From Pannonibacter sp051860505 (GTDB lineage: Bacteria > Pseudomonadota > Alphaproteobacteria > Rhizobiales > Stappiaceae), in NCBI RefSeq assembly GCF_051860505.1, contig NZ_JBHYDX010000021.1, forward strand, positions 1 through 64,000: DNA of 64,000 nt, given 5' to 3'. Made by a program: the position numbers and the translations under genes. Shown here in pieces: positions 58,058 to 64,000 of this stretch. The notes under the pieces are model-generated. The model saw only the letters and a program-made list of their open reading frames with translations, made no database searches and was not told the DNA's origin. Position 1 is the first letter of the stretch. Every line of letters starts with the position of its first letter.

Positions 58058-59635
58058 TCAGTTGGACGCGTTGCCGAAGGTCAGGTTGTAGGGACGGAAG
58101 TCCATGTAGTAGAGGCCGTAGGGCTTCCAGTTGACGGACTTCTTCATCGCGTAGCTTTCCAGCGGATTGTAGAGGATCGTGCCGGGAGCCTCGTCATTCC
58201 AGATCTCCAGCGCTTCCCGGTAGGCAGTCTTGCGCTCTGCCCAGTCCATCGAAGTCAGCAGGATGTCCTGAAGTTCGTTGAAGCGTGTCGGTGCAGCCCA
58301 GGACCGTTCGGGGAACTTGGCGTTCTTCTGGCTCCCAGAACTCTTGCCCCATTGCGGTACGAAGCTGCCCAGCGGGTCCGGGAAGCGGTGGGTGTTGGAC
58401 CAGGGCAGGATATGGACGCCCTTTTCCTCGGCCTGGGTGAAGTTCTCGACCGGCTGCAGCGATACGTTCAGCCCGATTGCGGCCCACATCTGCTGCATGG
58501 CCTGCGCGGCTTCGAGGCTCAGCAGGTAGTAGTTCAGCGGCAGCCGGTAGACGATTTCCTCGCCGGCATACCCTGCTTCGGCCAACAGGGCCTTTGCCTG
58601 CTCCGGGTCATAAGCGAAGTCCGGGAACTCTTCGATCCACATGTCGTAGGAGCGCAACTGGTGGCCGTTCGGCGTGTAGTTGGCATTCTCCCACAGCGCC
58701 TCACGCAGCAGGGCACGGTTGATGCCAAGGCTCAGCGCCTGGCGAACGCGTTTGTCAGCGAGTGGGCCGTAGGGGAAGAAGCGCAGGACATGCGAGTTGT
58801 CGAGGACAATACGCTCGACTTTCAAATCGTCGTAGCCGCGGATCACCGGAACCTGGTCCGGCGGAATATTGACGGCGATGTCGAACTCGCCGGAGACCAG
58901 TCCGGCGATGCGTGCCGAGACTTCAGGAACCACACGATAGGTGATCGACGCAGCGGTCGGCTTGCCGCCGAAATAGTCGTCATGGGCAACGAGGCGGAGG
59001 AATTCGCCATCCACCCATTCCTCGACCTTGTAGGGGCCGGTGCCGACAGGCTTGCGGGCATAGTCGGCCGCGCCGCGTGTCAGGTATTCACGGGCGTTGA
59101 CGATCCAGAACGAGTAGCCTGCGATGCGCTGCTCCATCAGGATGTCAGGCTTCTTCGACACGATGCGCACGCTGTAACGGTCGAGCGGGATCACATGACT
59201 GATGGAGTTCATGTAGGTCTTGGCTTCGCCGAACAGCGGGTTCTGCCCAAGGCCGCGCCCCGGGACCAGCGAGAAGGCGACGTCATCCGACGTCATTTCA
59301 TCGCCGTTGTGAAACTTCACCCCTTCGCGAAGCTTGAAGTCCATCGTCCGGTCATCGACACGAACCCAGCTTTCTGCCAGGCCTGGGACCAGGGTTGCGG
59401 AGGTCCCGCTGCCATCGGAGAGAAAGTCGCGGCGGATCAGGCTGTCGAACAGGGTATAGGTGATGCGGACGGCCACATTGCCCTGCTCCTCGATTGACTC
59501 AAGGCTTGCCGGCAGCGTGTTCACAGCAACAGTCAGGTTGGGTCGATCATCGGCGAGGGCTGGAAGACTGATCAGAGACGCGACGATTGCACCTCGCAGC
59601 AGTCTGGCGGTTTGAACCAGTAAAGTTGTGGGCAT
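58058..59635 (-). CDS. Dipeptide-type ABC periplasmic binding protein (family 5), second system
   Basis: A 525-residue family-5 binding protein with a signal peptide (LLRGAIVASLISLPALA), LTVAVNTLPASLESIEEQGN, the signature FKLREGVKFHNGDEMTSDDV and LADKRVRQALSLGINRALLR. Given the downstream isomerases and phosphodiesterase, the ligand is more likely a glycoside, phosphodiester or opine-like compound than a plain dipeptide; that is inference. GGAAAGG precedes the chosen start. It heads the eight-gene operon. Confidence 0.88.
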   Translation of the reverse strand: MPTTLLVQTARLLRGAIVASLISLPALADDRPNLTVAVNTLPASLESIEEQGNVAVRITYTLFDSLIRRDFLSDGSGTSATLVPGLAESWVRVDDRTMDFKLREGVKFHNGDEMTSDDVAFSLVPGRGLGQNPLFGEAKTYMNSISHVIPLDRYSVRIVSKKPDILMEQRIAGYSFWIVNAREYLTRGAADYARKPVGTGPYKVEEWVDGEFLRLVAHDDYFGGKPTAASITYRVVPEVSARIAGLVSGEFDIAVNIPPDQVPVIRGYDDLKVERIVLDNSHVLRFFPYGPLADKRVRQALSLGINRALLREALWENANYTPNGHQLRSYDMWIEEFPDFAYDPEQAKALLAEAGYAGEEIVYRLPLNYYLLSLEAAQAMQQMWAAIGLNVSLQPVENFTQAEEKGVHILPWSNTHRFPDPLGSFVPQWGKSSGSQKNAKFPERSWAAPTRFNELQDILLTSMDWAERKTAYREALEIWNDEAPGTILYNPLESYAMKKSVNWKPYGLYYMDFRPYNLTFGNASN

Positions 59636-60097
59636 GAGAGCATCCTTTCCCGTGACGTTTCGCACGGGAACTTCACTCATTCGAATGACATGCTCGATTC
59701 GGTTTATTGAATTTTTCGCGATTAAAATATGACAGAAGAATGTATTTTAGGCGGCTTATGATGAGGTTGTGTCGTTATTTAGCAAATCATATTAAATATA
59801 TTTTTCAAAGATATAAGAATAAATGGCTTCGAATGCTGAATCTGTGCTCAAGGCCTAATCTTCTTCGGATAAGGATTATTTCGATTTATATTGAGTTTCC
59901 CGTTTGCGGGCCTTTTCAGGTTTATTGTATGGGGCGAGGATGTCGGACGTTGTGATCTGAGCTTGAACGAATATCCGAACAGGCGCTTGATGCCTGACAT
60001 TCTGGCGGCTTGGCGCAACGGCTGACATGACATTTGCCCGGTCCCAGGACGCCAACGACACGGATAGGAACTCCATCCTGCACCGCGGGGAAGTGGT
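59636..60097. other. AT-rich intergenic region upstream of the second dipeptide-type operon
   Basis: About 460 bases between the binding-protein start and the end of the sensor kinase gene. The half near 59690-59900 is strikingly AT-rich for this genome and must hold the operon promoter on the minus strand. A small hairpin CCCG-TTTG-CGGG followed by CCTTTT lies at about 59898-59915. An 82-codon open frame on the plus strand exists but has atypical composition and no recognisable features; I do not call it. Both flanking genes read on the minus strand, so the kinase message ends here. Confidence 0.5.
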
Positions 60098-61414
60098 CTA
60101 CGAGCGCAAAGTCGGCTGTCTGTCCGAGCAAGTAACGCCCGATTGGGGAATGATCAGGCGCACTGTGAATGTTTCCGCATCTTGCTTGAATTCGACGCTT
60201 CCGCGGTGTGCCCTGGCAACCTGCGCGACGATCGCGAGCCCAAGGCCCGTCCCCTCGCCAGAGCGCGCAGCGTTTCCCCGTGCAAATGGACGCACCAAGT
60301 CCTGTGCCTCGTCGGGAGAGAGGCCGCGCCCCGCATCGCGCACGTCGATTGAGAGGGTGCCAGCCTCAACGCGGGCGCTGAGTGTTATTGGTGGCTTGCC
60401 ATGTCGCAGGGCATTCATGAGCAGATTGTCGATTGCGCGCAGCAGCGCTGTTTCCTTGACCTGGACCTCAACGTCCGCATGCGGCTCGGCCTCGACTGTT
60501 ATTGGCTCGGCGAATGTGGCGATTGCACTTTGCAACAGGTCCTGCAGCGAAACCACACGGGTCTCTTCCGCCTCGAAACCACGAGCGAAATCGAGAAACT
60601 GTCCCAACATACTTTCAATGCGGACCACGTTGCGCTCCGCACCAGCAATAAGTTCGGCATCTGCGTCCTTCAGTAACGCCAGGGTCAGTCGAAGCTTTGT
60701 CAGGGGCGTGCGCAGGTCATGGCTGACGCCAGCCAGCATCAATGCCCTGTCCGCTTCTGCCGCCCTCAGTCGCTGTGACATGTCTGTCAGCGCGCGCGAC
60801 ACGGCGGCGATCTCCCGGGGGCTCTCGATCTTGTTGTCGTAAAGGTCGCTGGGAAAAGACAGCTGGCCAACAGCTTCTTCCAGCCGCTTCAGCGGCAGTG
60901 CAATCCGTCGTTGAAGCGCGATGCCGCCGGCCAGCGCGGCGATCAGTGCGATGCCAAATGCGATCAGGACGCCGGTTGCCGGATCGGTTGCAGGAAGGGT
61001 CCTGAGCGACAGCCAGTATGGTTGATCTGCCGTGGCCATGCGGGCCCACACACGGCCATCGGAATCGACCATCACGTCAGACGCTGCGATGCCGTGACGG
61101 TCCGTCAGAACTTGCAGGAAATAGCGTGAAAACCAGTTGCGCGGTGCGTTTGTGTCCTGCGGAGCTGTCTCTGCGACCAGAACACCAGGCGCTTCATCGG
61201 CCCGCAATGCCTCGGCGAACAGGATCTGCTGGAACGGATCCATCTGCGCAAAGGATAGCTCTAAATTTCGAATTGTCTGCGCGGTATCCGCGGCAGAGCG
61301 TTCGATCTGGGGCCGCAGGACAAGAGTGGCGATCAGGGCCAGCGACACCAACAATGCGCCAAGGATCGTCGCAACGAGTACCGCCATGTTCTGTTTAAGG
61401 AGCGAGTCAAGCAC
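60098..61414 (-). CDS. EnvZ-like sensor histidine kinase
   Basis: A 438-residue kinase with an N-terminal helix (MAVLVATILGALLVSLALIA), a periplasmic region of about 110 residues, a second helix (VLIAFGIALIAALAGGIAL), HAMP, the phospho-acceptor histidine in LAGVSHDLRTPLTKLRLTLA, and the ATPase domain (NLLMNALRHG, DAGRGLSPDE, GEGTGLGLAIVAQV). The H-box and PP-containing region resemble EnvZ/RisS. Its ATG overlaps the response-regulator gene by eight bases. Stimulus unknown; the divergent genes encode calcium-binding-type and SH3 secreted proteins. Confidence 0.9.
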   Translation of the reverse strand: MLDSLLKQNMAVLVATILGALLVSLALIATLVLRPQIERSAADTAQTIRNLELSFAQMDPFQQILFAEALRADEAPGVLVAETAPQDTNAPRNWFSRYFLQVLTDRHGIAASDVMVDSDGRVWARMATADQPYWLSLRTLPATDPATGVLIAFGIALIAALAGGIALQRRIALPLKRLEEAVGQLSFPSDLYDNKIESPREIAAVSRALTDMSQRLRAAEADRALMLAGVSHDLRTPLTKLRLTLALLKDADAELIAGAERNVVRIESMLGQFLDFARGFEAEETRVVSLQDLLQSAIATFAEPITVEAEPHADVEVQVKETALLRAIDNLLMNALRHGKPPITLSARVEAGTLSIDVRDAGRGLSPDEAQDLVRPFARGNAARSGEGTGLGLAIVAQVARAHRGSVEFKQDAETFTVRLIIPQSGVTCSDRQPTLRS

Positions 61415-62114
61415 CGTCGGACACCAACACGTAGCCTACGCCCCAGACTGTCTTGATCAGTTCTGCCGCATCGGCCTGGTCACCGATCGCGCGTCGCAGG
61501 CGGGCGACCTGGACATCCACCGCGCGGTCCGTAACCTCGGCATCCCGCCCGAGCGCGCGTTCGATCAGTTGCGAGCGGCTGAGGGGGCGTCCCCGGCTGC
61601 GCACCAGAGCGGCGAGCAACGCGAATTCTCGACTGGAGAGCTTCAGCACCGTGCCGCCGCGCGTGGCGGTTCGGGTCGACAGATTGATCTCGAGAGTGCC
61701 GACCGTCACGATGTCGTCGGTCGCCACGTCTCGCCAGCCTCGGGTCCGTCGTAGCACCGCAGACAGGCGGGCCACCAGCTCGCGCGGTTCGAAGGGTTTG
61801 GACAGATAGTCGTCCATGCCGGTTTCCAGACCGACAATCCGGTCAATCGGATCGCCACGTGCGGTGAGCATCAAGATCGGTGTCATGTCACCTGCGGCAC
61901 GAAGGCGCCTGCAGATGGAGAGCCCGTCTTCACCCGGCATCATGAGGTCGAGAACGATGGCATCGGCCGGATTGCGCGACAATTCCCTGTCCAGCGCAGC
62001 ACCGCTCTCCACGGCGCGGGTGTCGAAGCCGTGATCGGACAGGAACCGGCGCAGCAGCGCGCGGAGCTCCGGATCATCATCGACGACGATCACTCTATCT
62101 GGTTTGCCATTCAT
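61407..62114 (-). CDS. OmpR-type response regulator
   Basis: A 235-residue regulator with a receiver domain (VIVVDDDPELRALL acidic pair; phospho-Asp in AIVLDLMMPGEDG; Lys in LSKPFEPREL) and a winged-helix DNA-binding domain (LKLSSREFALLAALVRSRGR, DRAVDVQVARLRRAIGD, IKTVWGVGYVLV). It is first in a two-gene unit with the kinase. The 184 bases to the divergent SH3-domain gene probably contain promoters for both sides and the regulator's own sites, which I cannot identify. Confidence 0.92.
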   Translation of the reverse strand: MNGKPDRVIVVDDDPELRALLRRFLSDHGFDTRAVESGAALDRELSRNPADAIVLDLMMPGEDGLSICRRLRAAGDMTPILMLTARGDPIDRIVGLETGMDDYLSKPFEPRELVARLSAVLRRTRGWRDVATDDIVTVGTLEINLSTRTATRGGTVLKLSSREFALLAALVRSRGRPLSRSQLIERALGRDAEVTDRAVDVQVARLRRAIGDQADAAELIKTVWGVGYVLVSDGA

Positions 62115-62298
62115 GGGGTCGATCCTATCGGTGCTCTGAATTCATGCACAGCTCCAAGATATTTCAAAGTGTGACAGGAACTGCCGTCCGTAACATTCGG
62201 TCGCAACTTGCTCGATTTTCGTAGCACCGGTGAAACACCGCTTCGGCAAAAAGCAGCCCAGCAGATGAGCACGAGGTTCATCGGATATGGAGTTGATC

Positions 62299-62976
62299 AT
62301 GCTGAAGAGAATAGTTGTGGTCTTGGCTGTGTTGATGGCCGGGATAACGGCCGCGTCAGCCTCTGCCGTTGCAGTGTCGCGGGCAAACGTCAACCTGCGC
62401 GCTGGTCCTGCAACGAGCTATCCGGTTGTGACCGTCGTTCCGCAGGGTGCGCGCATTGTGACCCATGGTTGCGTTGATGGCTACACGTGGTGCGACGTTG
62501 CCTATGGCCAATTCCGTGGCTGGGTGTCCGCTAGCTACATTCAGGTTGTTTACAAGGGCGGCCCAGTCGCTTTGTCCGCTGCCGTTGCTCCCGCCGTTGG
62601 CGTGACCGTCGTTACCTATGACCGTGCCTATTGGAACACGCACTACGTGGCCCAGCCGTGGTACGGGTCCTGGTCATCCTATTACCGCCCCTATGCCCCC
62701 GTCGCCCCGCGAGTTGAGACTTATGGCCGAAATGCAACTTGTGCCGACGGCAGCTGCACGGGGACACGTGCGGCCACGGGGATCTACGGTGGATCGACGA
62801 GCCAGACCCGCAATTGTGCTGGCGGTGAATGCAATGCAATGCGTGAGACAACCGGCCGCTATGGCAATACCGCTTCCCGTAACCGGAACTGCAGCGCAAA
62901 CGACCGCAGCTGCAACATGACGCGCTCTGGTCCGTTTGGTGGCACGTCTACAGGCACCCGCACGTTTAACCGCTAA
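62299..62976 (+). CDS. Exported SH3-domain protein with Cys-rich tandem repeats
   Basis: A 225-residue exported protein: signal peptide (IVVVLAVLMAGITAASASA), a bacterial SH3 domain (VNLRAGPATSYPVVTVVPQG, then GYTWCDVAYGQFRGWVSASY), a Tyr/Pro-rich linker, and three imperfect C-terminal repeats of about 25 residues, each with a pair of cysteines (CADGSC, CAGGEC, CSANDRSC) and a Y-G-x-x motif. SH3 domains of this type bind peptidoglycan or metal ions in the envelope. The repeat part is not a domain I recognise. The ATG with GGAG six bases before is preferred over one four codons earlier. It is divergent from the two-component pair. Confidence 0.8.
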   Translation: MLKRIVVVLAVLMAGITAASASAVAVSRANVNLRAGPATSYPVVTVVPQGARIVTHGCVDGYTWCDVAYGQFRGWVSASYIQVVYKGGPVALSAAVAPAVGVTVVTYDRAYWNTHYVAQPWYGSWSSYYRPYAPVAPRVETYGRNATCADGSCTGTRAATGIYGGSTSQTRNCAGGECNAMRETTGRYGNTASRNRNCSANDRSCNMTRSGPFGGTSTGTRTFNR

Positions 62977-63039
62977 CCTGTATCTCGCCTCCTTGACGGG
63001 GCAGCCGGATCGACAACACGTCACGAGAAGGGGAACACT

Positions 63040-63441
63040 TTGGTCAGAGTGATCATCATTGCCTTCGGAGTGTCAGTGGGAGTGTGCCAAGTCTCGGCAC
63101 AGTCGCAAGACCCGGTCCAGAACGTTCTTGCCAACTTCGAGCGTCTCGATCTCGACGGTGACGGTGCCATCTCACGGGCCGAGTTTCGCGAGGTCCAGTT
63201 GGCCCGATGGCTGCAGATCGACCGCAATGGCGACGGCTTCCTTACCGTTGACGACTTTCCCAGCATCGCCGCAGACCGTGCAAAGGCGCAGTTGGCAGGG
63301 ATTGCGTATCTCGACACGGATGGCGACGGCCAGTTCAGCCAGAGCGAATTCGTTGATGGAGAAGCGCCTTTGTTCCGTCGGGCCGACCGGAACGGAGACG
63401 GCGTCCTGACCAGAGCCGAACTGGAAATGGCCGCCCAATAG
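63040..63441 (+). CDS. Exported EF-hand protein 1
   Basis: A 133-residue protein with a signal peptide (VIIIAFGVSVGVCQVSAQ) and four EF-hand-like loops: DLDGDGAISRAEF, DRNGDGFLTVDDF, DTDGDGQFSQSEF and DRNGDGVLTRAEL. All have the Asp-x-Asp/Asn-x-Asp-Gly calcium pattern. The only good start is TTG preceded by GAAGGGG, so translation may be modest. It lies 63 bases after the SH3-domain gene and 53 before a second EF-hand gene, suggesting a co-transcribed envelope calcium (or metal) module. Confidence 0.8.
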   Translation: MVRVIIIAFGVSVGVCQVSAQSQDPVQNVLANFERLDLDGDGAISRAEFREVQLARWLQIDRNGDGFLTVDDFPSIAADRAKAQLAGIAYLDTDGDGQFSQSEFVDGEAPLFRRADRNGDGVLTRAELEMAAQ

Positions 63442-63494
63442 CTCTTTTACAAACCTTGTTCTCTGCAAATCATCCAAGAAGGAGAAATAGAAAT

Positions 63495-63809
63495 ATGAAA
63501 TACACTGTATTGGCACCGCTGATTATTGCCGTTTCTGCTGCCTTGTCGCTGTCCGGCGTCCAGGCCCAGACGATGTCTGATGCGAACAAACAGAAACTGG
63601 CTGAAAACTATGCCCAGGCCGATGCCAATGGCGACAAGGCTCTGACACGCGCCGAGTTTAACAATCTTTTGTTGCTCAACGCCCAAGACAACATCGGCAG
63701 GGCAGCGCAGATCGTCAGGTTTGGCCGCCAGGACACAGCTTTCAACCAGATCGACGCCGATCGGAACGGCCTGGTGACCCAGCAAGAACTGCAAGCGCTC
63801 GCCCGATGA
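63495..63809 (+). CDS. Exported EF-hand protein 2
   Basis: A 104-residue protein with a signal peptide (LAPLIIAVSAALSLSGVQAQ) and two EF-hand-like loops, DANGDKALTRAEF and DADRNGLVTQQEL. AAGGAG lies before the ATG. The first loop has Lys where Gly-x is common, so metal binding may be weaker. Its stop overlaps the next start by ATGA, so the three genes are probably coupled. Confidence 0.78.
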   Translation: MKYTVLAPLIIAVSAALSLSGVQAQTMSDANKQKLAENYAQADANGDKALTRAEFNNLLLLNAQDNIGRAAQIVRFGRQDTAFNQIDADRNGLVTQQELQALAR

Positions 63810-64000
63810 AATCCGGCACTCACCGCCCGGACGACGCGTCCCAATCCAACACCTTGCCGTTGCTCGACAACGGTAAGGATCTGTCCTCGTCGAAACCAGC
63901 AACTCGGCGGCGGCCGCGTTGGTCGCTGAGGGTGTTGACCGTGTTTTTGACCTTGCTCATCGGCGGGGTGGGCGGTCTCTATTTCCAGGGGCCGGCCGTG
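63806..64000 (+). CDS. N-terminal part of a membrane-anchored protein (cut by window edge)
   Basis: A frame opens at ATG overlapping the EF-hand gene stop and runs out of the window after 65 codons. It has a polar, basic N-terminus (RRRPRWSLR) then a single hydrophobic segment (VLTVFLTLLIGGVGGLYF), typical of a protein anchored in the inner membrane with its bulk in the periplasm. Too little is present to name it. Confidence 0.6.
   Translation, partial: MKSGTHRPDDASQSNTLPLLDNGKDLSSSKPATRRRPRWSLRVLTVFLTLLIGGVGGLYFQGPAV

Noticed and set aside
59707..59955. An 82-codon plus-strand frame in the AT-rich gap
   Set aside because: Its composition is that of promoter DNA (Arg, Ile, Tyr, Lys rich), with no ribosome site and no domain.
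1..64000. CRISPR arrays, tRNA or rRNA genes, prophage
   Set aside because: I saw no regularly spaced direct repeats, no tRNA cloverleaf signature such as GTTCGANNC with acceptor pairing, no rRNA and no phage structural genes.

Overview
The window is 64 kb of GC-rich DNA from an alphaproteobacterium. It carries a complete Kelly-Friedrich sox cluster, an aio arsenite-oxidase cluster, a class Ib ribonucleotide reductase operon behind a cobalamin riboswitch, and many ABC importers with ATGA-type gene overlaps. The mix is compatible with a Stappiaceae/Pannonibacter-like or related Rhodobacterales/Hyphomicrobiales bacterium; that assignment is inference from gene content, not from a marker gene.

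Layout. (1) 1-3.8 kb is a decayed accessory patch: the 3' end of an IS5-type transposase, a frameshifted RHS/YD-repeat gene with a C-terminal toxin-like tail, an intact AT-rich gene exactly where an immunity gene should be, a second RHS N-terminal relic, and two minus-strand fragments that look like type II secretion genes. (2) 3.8-9.6 kb holds a cystathionine beta-lyase and nrdHIEF (minus strand), led by a B12 riboswitch. (3) 9.7-23.6 kb is the sox locus: soxS-soxR-yeeE on the minus strand, divergent from soxVW-XYZABCDEF-soxG/H, with a second YeeE/YedE transporter closing the block. (4) 23.8-36.3 kb has an HD-GYP protein, then aioX-S-R-B-A (minus), an FMN reductase and a phnD-C-E-E importer (minus). 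(5) 36.4-42.5 kb is a LacI-controlled family-1 ABC importer with a metallophosphoesterase. (6) 42.5-50.7 kb is an XRE-cupin regulator divergent from a dipeptide-type ABC system ending in a proline aminopeptidase. (7) 50.8-59.6 kb is a second dipeptide-type ABC operon on the opposite strand, fused by overlaps to two paralogous TIM-barrel isomerases and an alkaline-phosphatase-superfamily phosphodiesterase. (8) 60.1-64 kb is an EnvZ/OmpR-like pair divergent from an SH3-domain protein, two EF-hand proteins and the start of a membrane protein.

Function. SoxXA, YZ, B and CD oxidise thiosulfate to sulfate on the SoxY carrier; SoxV, SoxW and SoxS supply reductant to the periplasm; SoxF adds sulfide oxidation. 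AioBA oxidises arsenite, under AioX sensing and AioS/AioR control. Together they form a chemolithotrophic electron-donor island. The rest is nutrient scavenging. The most unusual points are the AioR whose AAA+ domain lacks GAFTGA and a proper Walker B, the B12 riboswitch on nrdHIEF, the ABC/two-isomerase/phosphodiesterase operon of unknown substrate, and GC-rich hairpins directly after all four ABC binding-protein genes.
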